64,000 nucleotides of DNA from DASZIT01 sp036268775 (GTDB lineage: Bacteria > Actinomycetota > Acidimicrobiia > Acidimicrobiales > RAAP-2). Under the pieces are notes generated by a model. The model was given only the letters and a program-made list of their open reading frames with translations, ran no database searches and was not told the DNA's origin. The stretch lies in the NCBI GenBank assembly GCA_036268775.1, contig DATATM010000020.1, positions 62,001 through 126,000 of the forward strand, given 5' to 3'. This document shows, one piece after another, positions 26,598 through 35,094 of this stretch (positions within the stretch are counted from its first letter, which is position 1; the number at the start of each line of letters is the position of its first letter). The position numbers were made by a program, and so were the translations under genes.

Positions 26598-26616
26598 GGG
26601 TAAAGATTGGGTAAAG
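26598..26616. promoter_or_regulatory. Direct repeat with 11-bp period upstream of the acyltransferase/ligase gene
   Basis: GGGTAAAG occurs at 26598-26605 and again at 26609-26616, an 11-bp period on one face of the helix, as used by OmpR/PhoB-type regulators. It lies about 43-61 bases before the ATG at 26555. Three such regulators are encoded in this window, but none can be assigned. Confidence 0.4.
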
Positions 26617-26687
26617 AGGATGGGGCCAAATCTGCTGGTGAGCGCCTGATTTCTGCCCAAAAATCGGGTTCTTAACCCCCTGGGTGG

Positions 26688-27071
26688 TTACTCCGCCTCT
26701 GAACGTCGTCCGTCCAGCTCGGCGACCAGCTTTTTGGGGGCGGTCATCCGGTAGCTCTCCTCGGCGATTTCGGCGATCTCGACCCAGTCGAGGCCCGGGT
26801 CGAGCCGGATGCCGATCCATCCCTTCGGTCCGACGTAAGCCGGCACGAAATACCGATCCGGGTCAGCGGCGACCAGCATCGCCTGGTCCCCCGGAGGTGC
26901 CTTGCAGGTCATGGAGGTGCCGTCCTCGCTGGTCATCACGAACAGCTTGTCCCGGACCCGGAAGGAGGGTGCCGTATGGCCACCGAATGCCTTCTCGGTC
27001 GCCTCGGGAAACCCGAGACAGATCCGGCGCAGGCGCTCAATCAGGTCGGGGGGACGGTCAGCGGTCATCAT
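26688..27071 (-). CDS. MmcQ/YjbR-family protein
   Basis: 127 residues; ATG at 27071 or 27068. Motifs: CLGFPEATEKAFGGHTAPSFRV, KLFVMT, VPAYVGPKGWIGIRLD and SYRMTAPKKL at the end, matching the YjbR/CyaY-like fold of small DNA-binding or phosphopeptide-binding proteins. Function not established in the family. It stands alone between two intergenic regions. Confidence 0.85.
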   Translation of the reverse strand: MMTADRPPDLIERLRRICLGFPEATEKAFGGHTAPSFRVRDKLFVMTSEDGTSMTCKAPPGDQAMLVAADPDRYFVPAYVGPKGWIGIRLDPGLDWVEIAEIAEESYRMTAPKKLVAELDGRRSEAE

Positions 27072-27332
27072 CGATGGTTGTCCTCTCAGCTGTGGCGGTG
27101 CAGGTGCACCGGGGGACAGTCGGCTCGTTTGTGGCGTTCCTACTGGTCAGCGTCCCCGTGTCCACCCGGCCGTCCCGGTTCTATCAGCCCTCGATCTGAC
27201 CGGGAGAGGGCCGAGCGGAACGGCGAAATAGGGTGGTGGTGCCGTCAAAGCGCCATCGGCAGCACTGCTCAGCGGGTGCGCGTCATCGGAGCGTCGCTGA
27301 CGAGGAACCGGACATACCGAAGGAGAACTGCC

Positions 27333-27872
27333 GTGGCCCGATTTGCCGTCCTGCTCCGGGGGATCAACGTGGGCGGCAACAAGCGGGTGGCCATGGCCGA
27401 CTTGCGCCAGTTGCTTTCGGGGCTGGGGTTCACCGACGTCCAGACCCTTCTCCAAAGTGGGAACGCGGTGTTCGGCTGTCGCCGGACCAAGCCGGAGGCA
27501 TTGGCCCGGCGGATCGAGGGGGCCATCCGGGACGAGTTGGGGCTGGACGTGGCCTGTATCGTCCGCAGCCAGGAGGAGATGCAGGCGGTCATCGCCGGCA
27601 ATCCATTGCCCCAGGCGGCCAAGGACGGCTCCAAGTTCCTGGTGGTGTTCCTCTCCCGGCCTCCGGACCCCGAACGGTTGGCTGAACACGACCCGGTGGA
27701 GTTGTTCCCCGATCGCATCCGGCTGGGCGACCGGGTCATCTACCAATGGTGCCCGGACGGGATCCTGGCCGCTCCGGCGGCCGGCGGGTTTGCTGAGAAG
27801 TACCTGTCGGTGACCACCACCGGACGCAACTGGAACACCGTGACCAAGCTCGGCGCCCTCCTCGGCGGGTGA
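27333..27872 (+). CDS. DUF1697 family protein
   Basis: 179 residues from GTG 27333, which follows AAGGAG. AVLLRGINVGGNKRVAMADLRQLL and VQTLLQSGNAVF are the diagnostic N-terminal motifs, and TTTGRNWNTVTKL closes the protein. The family is widespread in bacteria and has no proven function. The upstream 260 bases (27072-27332), shared with the divergent YjbR gene, hold no other gene. Confidence 0.88.
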   Translation: MARFAVLLRGINVGGNKRVAMADLRQLLSGLGFTDVQTLLQSGNAVFGCRRTKPEALARRIEGAIRDELGLDVACIVRSQEEMQAVIAGNPLPQAAKDGSKFLVVFLSRPPDPERLAEHDPVELFPDRIRLGDRVIYQWCPDGILAAPAAGGFAEKYLSVTTTGRNWNTVTKLGALLGG

Positions 27873-27891
27873 TGGCGACGGGTGGACCGGC

Positions 27892-28617
27892 TCAGGGGAC
27901 GAAGCGGTAACCCATCCCGGATTCGGTGCGGAAATACCGCGGTCGGGAGGGATCGGACTCCAGTTTGCGGCGCACCCGGGCCATGAGCACCCGGAGGTAC
28001 TCGGTCTCGGTTCCGTACTCGGGTCCCCAGACGTCGTGGAGCAGTTGCCGCTGGGAGACCAGCCGGCCCGGGTTGCGGACCAGCACCTCGACGATGTCCC
28101 ACTCCTTCGGAGTGAGGTGGACGTCGGCGCCGGCTCTGGTGACCTGCTTGGTGGTGAGATCGATGACGAAATCGTCCGTCTCCACCCTTGGATCCTCCGG
28201 GCCGGTCGGCGTCCGGCGGAGGGCGGCGCGCAGCCGGGCCAGCAGTTCGTCCATCCCGAACGGCTTGGTGACGTAGTCGTCGGCGCCGGCATCGAGAGCC
28301 TCGACTTTCGACACGCTCTGGTGCCGGGCCGAGAGGACGATGATCGGGACCGAGCTCCACCCTCGGAGCCCGCGCACCACCTGGATGCCGTCGATGCCGG
28401 GCAGCCCGAGGTCGAGGAGGATCACGTCCGGCCGTCGGTCGACCGCCAGCTCGAGGCCCTCTTCCCCCCGCCGGGCCACCACCACCTCGTAGCCCCTGGC
28501 CTGGAGGCTGACCCGGAGCGCCCGCAGCAACGCGACGTCATCGTCGACGATCAGGACCCGGGTGCCGGCATCGCGGTCCAGGCCGGCTGGGGCCGATCCC
28601 GATGGCGGGATGGTCAC
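27892..28617 (-). CDS. kdpE: KdpE response regulator
   Basis: 241 residues, GTG overlapping the kdpD stop (GTGA). Receiver: VDDD at the N-terminus, VILLDLGLPGIDG with the phospho-acceptor Asp, LSARH and VTKPF. The winged helix has the KdpE-typical LTPKEWDIVEVLVRN and TEYLRVLMARVRRKLE. It normally activates kdpFABC, the high-affinity potassium pump, but those genes are not in this window. Confidence 0.9.
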   Translation of the reverse strand: MTIPPSGSAPAGLDRDAGTRVLIVDDDVALLRALRVSLQARGYEVVVARRGEEGLELAVDRRPDVILLDLGLPGIDGIQVVRGLRGWSSVPIIVLSARHQSVSKVEALDAGADDYVTKPFGMDELLARLRAALRRTPTGPEDPRVETDDFVIDLTTKQVTRAGADVHLTPKEWDIVEVLVRNPGRLVSQRQLLHDVWGPEYGTETEYLRVLMARVRRKLESDPSRPRYFRTESGMGYRFVP

Positions 28618-31289
28618 GCCGACTGATCTTCGGCCTGGTCGACCGGCGCGCCGATGGCCGGGTCCGACTCGGTCCCGGCCATCGGGGATGGCACCGCCGG
28701 CAACCGCACCACCAGGGTGGCCCCGCCGCCCGGCGTGTCTTCCAGGTCGAGGTCCCCACCCACCGCCTCGACGAAGCCGCGGGCGACGGCCAACCCCAGT
28801 CCCACCCCGACCCGGTTGGCGGTGTCCCCTGATCGCTGGAACGGGCGGAACACCAACTCGCGTGCCTCCGGCGGTATGCCGGGGCCCTGATCGACCACCC
28901 GGAGATCCACCCGGCCCGCCACCGCCCCGGCTTCGATCCGCAGGGAGGGCCCCTCGGCATGGACCAGCGCGTTGTCGACCAGGTTGGCGACCGCTCGTTC
29001 GAGGAGGACCGGGTCGGCCCGGACCCGCGGGAGGTCCTCGGGGATGGCGATGGCGACCTGGTCGGCCCGAGGCCCGAGCTCGGCCAGCACCGCGGTGACG
29101 ACCTCGCCGATGTCGACGGCCTGGTCCTTGATCTCCATGGAGCCGGTCTGGAGCCGGCTGATGTCCAGCAGGTTCTCCACCATCGCCGAGAGCCGGTCCG
29201 ACTCGCCATCGATGGTCCGCACCAGTGTCTCGGTCTCCTCCCGATCGAATTGCAGCTGTTCAGACAACAGGCTGCTGGAGGCGGCCTTGATCGAAGCCAA
29301 TGGGGTGCGAAGATCGTGGCTGACCGCCGCCAGCAGGGCGGAGAGGTGTTCGTTGGCCCGGGCCAGGGAGTCGGCATCCGCCGCCTCCGCTTGCAGCCGT
29401 TGGCTGTCCAGGGCCACCGCCATCTGGGCGGTGAAGCCGGCCAGGATCTCCCGGTCCTCGCCGGAGAGCTCGGGACCCCGCAACGCCAGCACCGCGGCGT
29501 CACTGATGGGGATGGCCACCGAGGCGTCCTCCGGTGTACGGGGTGGCTCGGAGCCGACCGACGCCGCGGTGTCCCAGAGGACGGGTCCGGTGCCGGATGC
29601 CGGTCGCGGGTCGGCTTGCCCGCCCGCCTCCCCTTCCGGGTGTCGCCGGAGGATGGCGGCGGCCTCGAGCCGGAAGGCGACCAACAGGTCTTCCAGAAGA
29701 TCCGGCAGCGGATTGCCGAGCGGGGAGATCAGGCGCCCCGCCACTCGAGCCAGCATGTGGGCGTCGGCTCTCGCTTGGGCGGCGGTGCTCGACCGCCGGA
29801 CCGACAGGTTGACCAGCGTGCTGACCACGCCCGCCACCACTAAGAAGATGACCAGGGCGACGATGTCCCGGGCATCGGCGATGGTCAGCGTGTGGATCGG
29901 TGGGGCGAAGAAGTAGTTGGAGAGCAGAAAGCCGGCCACCGCCGCCACCGCCGCCGGACCCATCCCCCCGATGACCGCCACCGCCATCACCAAGATGAGG
30001 TAGGCGCTGAGGGAGGTGGACAGGTCGATGTGGGTCCGGTTGGCCGCCAGCAGCAGGGTCACCAGTGGAAATCCGACCAGGCCGACGATGACCCCAACGA
30101 TCTGCCGTCGCACCGGGAGCGGGGAGGTGAACGCCCGGGCCAGGTAGCCCTGCCGCCGGCTCCGGCGGGGGGTGACAGCGGTGGTGCCGCCAGGACCGTC
30201 GGACTCCGGCCCGGGTTCATCGGTGGCGATGACGTGGACGTCGAGCGAGCCACCGGAGGCCCGGATGACCGAGTTGACGACCGAACCTCGCACGAACTCG
30301 GTGAGCCGGCTCCGATGGGTGGCGCCGAGCACCAGTTGGGTGGCGCTCTCCGCCCTGGCCACCTGCACCAGGGTGGGTGCCACCGCGGCGCCGACCACTT
30401 CGACATAGCGGCCGCCCAGCTCGTCGAGCAGGGCCCGGTTCTTGATGAGGCCCTCGGAGGCGGAACCAATGAGGGCGTCCTCCGCCCGCACGTGGACGCC
30501 CACCAGTTCGGCTTTGGTCCGCATCGCCATCCGGGCGGCCCGGCGCACCAGCACCGCGCCTCCCGGCGCACCGGTCAACGACACCACCACCCGTTCCTTG
30601 GTCTCCCAGGGGCCGGCGATCCCGTGGCGTTCCCGGTAGTCGTGGAGTTCCTCGTCCACCCGGTCGGCCAGCCACAGCAGGGCGAGCTCCCGGAGCGCGG
30701 TCAGGTTGCCGGTGCGGAAGTAGTTGCCGAGGGCGGCGTCGACCCGCTCCGGGGGGTAGACGTTGCCGTGGGCCAACCGACGTTGCAACGCCTCCGGAGC
30801 CATGTCGATGAGCTCGATCTGGTCGGCCGACCGCACCACCCCGTCGGGGACCGTCTCCCGCTGCACCACCCCGGTGATCCCCTGCACGACGTCATTGAGG
30901 GACTCGAGGTGTTGGAGATTGACGGTGGAGATGACGTTGATCCCCGCATCGAGGAGCTCTTCGACGTCCTGCCAGCGCTTGGCGTTCCGGGAGCCGGGCA
31001 CGTTGGTGTGGGCCAGCTCGTCGACCAGGGCCAGCTCCGGGTGACGGGCCAGCAGGCCGTCGAGATCCATTTCCTCGAAGGTCTGGTCCCGGTAGACCAC
31101 CGGCTTCCGGGGCAGCACTTCCAGGTCCCGCAGCTGAGCTTCGGTTTGCGGCCGACTGTGGGTGTCGACCCAACCGACGACCACGTCCCTGCCGCGTTCT
31201 TTTCGTCGCCATCCCTCGTTGAGCATGGCGTAGGTCTTCCCGACACCGGGAGCCGCCCCCAGATAGAGCCGGAGCTTTCCTCGTGCCAC
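28614..31289 (-). CDS. kdpD: KdpD sensor histidine kinase
   Basis: 891 residues, GTG start, full length. The N-terminal KdpD domain (about 1-215) has the Walker-like GAAPGVGKTYAML. A universal-stress domain follows (about 235-360), then four TM helices (about 395-500), a GAF-like region (about 510-645) and the kinase core with AVSHDLRTPLASIKA and GVGLGLAVARGFVEA. It senses potassium limitation or turgor and phosphorylates KdpE. No kdpFABC on either side. Confidence 0.93.
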   Translation of the reverse strand: MARGKLRLYLGAAPGVGKTYAMLNEGWRRKERGRDVVVGWVDTHSRPQTEAQLRDLEVLPRKPVVYRDQTFEEMDLDGLLARHPELALVDELAHTNVPGSRNAKRWQDVEELLDAGINVISTVNLQHLESLNDVVQGITGVVQRETVPDGVVRSADQIELIDMAPEALQRRLAHGNVYPPERVDAALGNYFRTGNLTALRELALLWLADRVDEELHDYRERHGIAGPWETKERVVVSLTGAPGGAVLVRRAARMAMRTKAELVGVHVRAEDALIGSASEGLIKNRALLDELGGRYVEVVGAAVAPTLVQVARAESATQLVLGATHRSRLTEFVRGSVVNSVIRASGGSLDVHVIATDEPGPESDGPGGTTAVTPRRSRRQGYLARAFTSPLPVRRQIVGVIVGLVGFPLVTLLLAANRTHIDLSTSLSAYLILVMAVAVIGGMGPAAVAAVAGFLLSNYFFAPPIHTLTIADARDIVALVIFLVVAGVVSTLVNLSVRRSSTAAQARADAHMLARVAGRLISPLGNPLPDLLEDLLVAFRLEAAAILRRHPEGEAGGQADPRPASGTGPVLWDTAASVGSEPPRTPEDASVAIPISDAAVLALRGPELSGEDREILAGFTAQMAVALDSQRLQAEAADADSLARANEHLSALLAAVSHDLRTPLASIKAASSSLLSEQLQFDREETETLVRTIDGESDRLSAMVENLLDISRLQTGSMEIKDQAVDIGEVVTAVLAELGPRADQVAIAIPEDLPRVRADPVLLERAVANLVDNALVHAEGPSLRIEAGAVAGRVDLRVVDQGPGIPPEARELVFRPFQRSGDTANRVGVGLGLAVARGFVEAVGGDLDLEDTPGGGATLVVRLPAVPSPMAGTESDPAIGAPVDQAEDQSA

Positions 31290-31435
31290 CCCTACAGCTC
31301 CTCGCAGTAGCTGGCCGACGTGCCGGGCCAGAGATGAAGCGGGTTCCGGGCGATGGCCAACAGCCCTCGGCGCCGGCCCGGCTCACTGAGGATACCCAGC
31401 GGGCGGAACCTCCGGCGTCCGGCCCGCCGCCGCGA

Positions 31436-31939
31436 CTAAATCCGACTCCGTCCGGCCAGCGCAGTGGTCAGCCACTTCGAGCTCTTGACCACCGCCGCCG
31501 GTGGGGCGTGGGCCAGGACTTCGGAAGCCAGGTCACCGACGGTGACGGCCGACAGCGCTTCCCGCCAGGCGGCCTCGGCCTGCCACATGGTGGCGGCGAT
31601 CCCACAGGTCGGCGGGTAGGCGCGGACCGCCACCCGGGACGGCCCCTGACGCCGGATCTCGGTGCAGCGGAAGAAGGTCCCCTCACCTTCCACCGCCCGG
31701 AACACATCGAGAAGGGAGATGGCCGAAGCCGGCTTGGCCAGGTGATAGCCACCGTGCCGTCCGGTCATCGATGCCACGATCCCGGCCCGCATCAGGGCCT
31801 GGAGGGATTTGGCCAGGTACGGCGCCGGTACCCCGTGGTACTCGGCCAGGCGAGCGGCCGGAAGCGAGGCACCGGCGGGAAGCATGGCCAGCACTACCGC
31901 ACAGTGGGCTCCCCATTCGACCCCCTCGTTCATCCGCAT
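31436..31939 (-). CDS. Rrf2-family transcriptional regulator
   Basis: 167 residues; ATG 31939 or 31933. The winged helix is at about 10-75 (LPAARLAEYHGVPAPYLAKSLQAL, GGYHLAKPASAISLLDVF). Two cysteines, in FFRCTEI and PPTCGIA, stand in the region that binds an Fe-S cluster in IscR/NsrR, but the third is absent, so redox or ligand sensing is only possible, not shown. Divergent from the NAD(P)-binding protein at 32016, with an inverted repeat between them. Confidence 0.88.
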   Translation of the reverse strand: MRMNEGVEWGAHCAVVLAMLPAGASLPAARLAEYHGVPAPYLAKSLQALMRAGIVASMTGRHGGYHLAKPASAISLLDVFRAVEGEGTFFRCTEIRRQGPSRVAVRAYPPTCGIAATMWQAEAAWREALSAVTVGDLASEVLAHAPPAAVVKSSKWLTTALAGRSRI

Positions 31940-31962
31940 ACCCGGATCTTACTTGTCCGGGT
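31940..31962. promoter_or_regulatory. Inverted repeat, probable operator of the Rrf2 regulator
   Basis: ACCCGGA (31940-31946) and TCCGGGT (31956-31962) are perfect inverted arms around nine bases (TCTTACTTG). The repeat touches the regulator's start codon and faces the divergent gene at 32016, a typical position for autoregulation plus control of the partner gene. Confidence 0.55.
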
Positions 31963-32015
31963 AAACCGGGACCCGTAAACTGGGATATTGCCCACCTGGC
32001 TATGAGGAGGCTGGC

Positions 32016-32777
32016 ATGAGGATCGCCGTCGCTAGAGGCACCGGCACCGTGGGGAAGTACGTGGTCCTGGCGGCCGAACGGGCCGGCCACCAGGTGGCGG
32101 TGCTCAGCCGGCGGACCGGGGTCGACGTCCAGACCGGCGACGGGTTGATGGCCGCCCTGGAGGGCGCCGACGTCGTCGTCGACGCCATCAATGCCGAGTC
32201 GATGAGCCGGTCGAAAGCATCGGCCATCTTCCAGGAGACGACCGGTCGGCTCCAGGCCGCCGGGGCCGCCCAGGGGGTGGCGTGGCTGGTCACCCTCTCG
32301 ATCGTCGGCATCGACCGGGTTCCCGGCTTCGGGTACTACCAGGCAAAGCTGGCCCAGGAGGCGGCCGCCCTCGAAGGCCCTCTCCCGGTCACCATCGTGC
32401 GGGCCACCCAGTTCCACGAGTTCCCCGCTCAGGTGCTCGAGCGGGCGCACTTCGGTCCCCTCGCCCTGGTCCCCCGCATGCGGGTCCAGCCGATCGCCGC
32501 CCGCACCGTCGGCGAGATCCTGGTGGAGGTCGCTTCCGCCCCGCCCGGCGACACCCGGGTGGAAGTCGCCGGTCCCGAGGCCGCCGACCTGGTGGCCCTG
32601 GCCCGGGCGGTCGTCGTCCGACGCCGTCAACGGACCGCGGTGGCGCCGGTTCGGGTGCCCGGCCAGGGGGGCAAAGCGATCAGGAGCGGGGCGCTGCTCC
32701 CGACCCCGGGCGTGCGCCTGGCCGGCCCGTCCTTTGCGGAATGGCTGGCCGGCGAGGACCTGGCTGCGGTGGGCTGA
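32016..32777 (+). CDS. NAD(P)-binding, NmrA-like atypical SDR protein
   Basis: 253 residues. RIAVARGTGTVGKYVV is the nucleotide-binding motif, with Arg in place of one glycine. VVDAINAES, LVTLSIVGIDRVPGFGYYQAKLAQE (Tyr-x3-Lys) and TIVRATQFHEF follow the NmrA/NAD-dependent epimerase-like order. Such proteins, found opposite Rrf2 regulators in actinobacteria, are thought to be quinone reductases or redox sensors. Regulation through the inverted repeat at 31940-31962 is likely. Confidence 0.8.
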   Translation: MRIAVARGTGTVGKYVVLAAERAGHQVAVLSRRTGVDVQTGDGLMAALEGADVVVDAINAESMSRSKASAIFQETTGRLQAAGAAQGVAWLVTLSIVGIDRVPGFGYYQAKLAQEAAALEGPLPVTIVRATQFHEFPAQVLERAHFGPLALVPRMRVQPIAARTVGEILVEVASAPPGDTRVEVAGPEAADLVALARAVVVRRRQRTAVAPVRVPGQGGKAIRSGALLPTPGVRLAGPSFAEWLAGEDLAAVG

Positions 32778-32839
32778 CACGGTCGGGGTAGGGCGAAGGC
32801 ACTCGCCACGGCTGGGAGGTCCGCCGCTACCATCTGCCC

Positions 32840-33868
32840 ATGGAGCTTCGAACCCTCGGTCGTACCGGCATCAAAGTCAGCCCGCTGTGCCTCGGAGCCA
32901 TGATGTTCGGCGTCTGGGGAACCTCCGATCACGATGAGTCCATCCGGATCATGCACCGGGCCCTCGACGCCGGCATCAACTTCGTGGACACCGCCGACGT
33001 CTATTCCCAAGGGGAATCGGAAGAGATCGTCGGAAAGGGCCTGGCCCAGGTCAAGCGGCACACCATCGTGCTGGCCACCAAGGTGCACGGCGCCATGGGC
33101 CGTGATCCCAATGCCCAGGGCAACTCCCGCCGCTGGATCATCGCCGAGTGCGAGAACAGCCTTCGGCGGTTGGGGACCGACTACATCGATCTCTACCAGA
33201 TCCATCGCCCATCACCGGACACCGACGTCGACGAGACGCTCGGGGCGCTCACCGACCTGGTCCACTCGGGGAAGATCCGTTACTTCGGCAGCTCGACGTT
33301 TCCGGCTGACGACATCGTGGAGGCCCAGTGGGTGGCCGAGCGCCGGGGGCGAGAGCGGTTCGTGACCGAGCAGCCGCCCTATTCCATCCTGGTGCGGGGG
33401 ATCGAAGCCGACGTGCTGCCGAGATGCCAGCAGTTCAACATGGGGGTGCTGTCCTGGAGCCCGCTGGCCGGGGGTTGGCTGTCGGGCGCCTTCGGGCCGG
33501 GCCAGAGCAACACCAGCCGGCGCTCGGTCATGTTGCCCGACCTCTACGACATGTCCAAACCCGGCAACGCCGAGAAACTCCAGGCCGTCACCTTGCTGAG
33601 TGAGGTGGCCGACCAGGCCGGCCTCAGCTTGGTGCAACTGGCCCTGGGCTTCGTGCTCGAGCATCCCGCCGTCACCTGTCCGATCATCGGCCCGCGGACC
33701 ATGGAGCACCTGGAGTCGCAACTGTCAGCCGCCGATGTCCGGCTCAGCCGCGACGTCCTCGACCGCATCGATGAGATCGTGCCCCCGGGGACCGACCTCA
33801 ACGCCACCGACATCGGTTGGGTTCCCCCTGCCATCGCCGACTCTTCCCTCCGCCGACGTCCGGTCTAG
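32840..33868 (+). CDS. Aldo/keto reductase
   Basis: 342 residues. ELRTLGRTGIKVSPLCLGAMMFG, FVDTADVYSQGESE (catalytic Asp and Tyr), LATKVHG (Lys), IDLYQIHRPS and the C-terminal NADPH site (PIIGPRTMEHLESQL) are all present. The (beta/alpha)8 enzyme reduces an aldehyde or ketone with NADPH. It lies 62 bases after the NmrA-like gene and just before a P450, so it may belong to a shared oxidative pathway. Confidence 0.9.
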   Translation: MELRTLGRTGIKVSPLCLGAMMFGVWGTSDHDESIRIMHRALDAGINFVDTADVYSQGESEEIVGKGLAQVKRHTIVLATKVHGAMGRDPNAQGNSRRWIIAECENSLRRLGTDYIDLYQIHRPSPDTDVDETLGALTDLVHSGKIRYFGSSTFPADDIVEAQWVAERRGRERFVTEQPPYSILVRGIEADVLPRCQQFNMGVLSWSPLAGGWLSGAFGPGQSNTSRRSVMLPDLYDMSKPGNAEKLQAVTLLSEVADQAGLSLVQLALGFVLEHPAVTCPIIGPRTMEHLESQLSAADVRLSRDVLDRIDEIVPPGTDLNATDIGWVPPAIADSSLRRRPV

Positions 33869-33872
33869 GCCG

Positions 33873-35081
33873 GTGACCGTCGACCTGCCGGTGGAGTTCG
33901 ATCCCTTCTCCGATGAGTACTTCGATGACCCCTACGACCTCTATCGCCGGATGCGGGACGAGGCCCCGGTGTCCTTCAACCCCCGCTACGGGTTCTGGGC
34001 GTTGTTCCGCTACGAGGACGTCTGCCGGGCCGCCAAAGACTGGGAAACGTTCTCCTCCAGCCACGGTGTCGATCTGTCCAGCTTGAGCAAGCCGCCGGAG
34101 CTGATCCGCCGGCTGGACAGCATGATCATGCTGGACCCACCCGAACACGACAGGTTGCGGGCACTGGTGAGCCGGGCCTTCACGCCCCGAGCGGTGTCCA
34201 GCCTCGAGCCGATGATCGGCGAGGTCATCGCCGGATTCCTCGACGCCGTCGACGAGGATGGCTTCGATGCGGTGGCCGATTTTGCCGGGCCGTTTCCCGT
34301 CGAGGTCATCTCCCGCATGCTCGGTGTCCCCGAGGCCGATCGTCAGCAGATCCGCCACTGGCTCGATGTGATGCTCCATCGGGAGCCGGGACAGATGGAC
34401 CCGACCCCGGAGGGGGCGGCGGCGGCCATCGAGGACGTTGCCTACTTCTTGGACTTGGTGGCCGACAAGCGCCAGTATCCCGGTGACGACATGATCAGCC
34501 GGTTGATCGAAGCTGAGGTCGACCGGGGCGACGGGGGCGTCACCCGGTTGGACGATGCCGAGATCGCCGGGTTCGCCACCCTGTTGGGGGGGGCGGGGGC
34601 GGAAACGGTGACCAAACTGGTGGGCAACGCGGTGGTGCTGTTCGCCCGCAACCCGGCCGAGTGGCGCAAGGTGCTGGACGATCCCGGCCGTATCGGTGGC
34701 GCGGTGGAGGAGATCCTGCGTTTCTGGCCACCGGCCCAGTACCAGGGGCGGTTCTCGGTGCGGGACGCCGACTACGGCGGCGTCACCGTCCCCGCCGGTC
34801 ACCCCACCATTCTGGTCACCGGGTCGGCCACCCGCGACGAACGCTTCTACGACCGTCCCGACGAGTTCGACATCGACCGCCCCACCTCGCTGGCCCTCGG
34901 ATTCGGTTACGGCATCCACAGCTGTCTGGGGGCCGCCCTGGCTCGGATGGAAAGCCGAATCGCCATCGGCGAGTTGGCCCGGAGGTGGCCGAAGTTCGAG
35001 GTCGACGAGAGCGGTTGCCGGCGGGTCCACATGTCGAACGTGGCCGGCTATTCCCGGGTGCCGCTCCGTCGGGCGGGCTGA
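33873..35081 (+). CDS. Cytochrome P450
   Basis: 402 residues from GTG 33873, four bases after the aldo/keto reductase stop. The I-helix is LGGAGAETVTKL, the ExxR motif is EEILRF, and the heme loop is FGYGIHSCLGAALARME with the cysteine ligand. MLDPPEHDRLRALVSRAF is the usual C-helix motif. It is a soluble class I bacterial P450 that needs a ferredoxin. None is adjacent, and the nearest are in the redox modules 20 kb or more away. Substrate unknown. Confidence 0.93.
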   Translation: MTVDLPVEFDPFSDEYFDDPYDLYRRMRDEAPVSFNPRYGFWALFRYEDVCRAAKDWETFSSSHGVDLSSLSKPPELIRRLDSMIMLDPPEHDRLRALVSRAFTPRAVSSLEPMIGEVIAGFLDAVDEDGFDAVADFAGPFPVEVISRMLGVPEADRQQIRHWLDVMLHREPGQMDPTPEGAAAAIEDVAYFLDLVADKRQYPGDDMISRLIEAEVDRGDGGVTRLDDAEIAGFATLLGGAGAETVTKLVGNAVVLFARNPAEWRKVLDDPGRIGGAVEEILRFWPPAQYQGRFSVRDADYGGVTVPAGHPTILVTGSATRDERFYDRPDEFDIDRPTSLALGFGYGIHSCLGAALARMESRIAIGELARRWPKFEVDESGCRRVHMSNVAGYSRVPLRRAG

Positions 35082-35094
35082 CCGGCCCGAGCTG

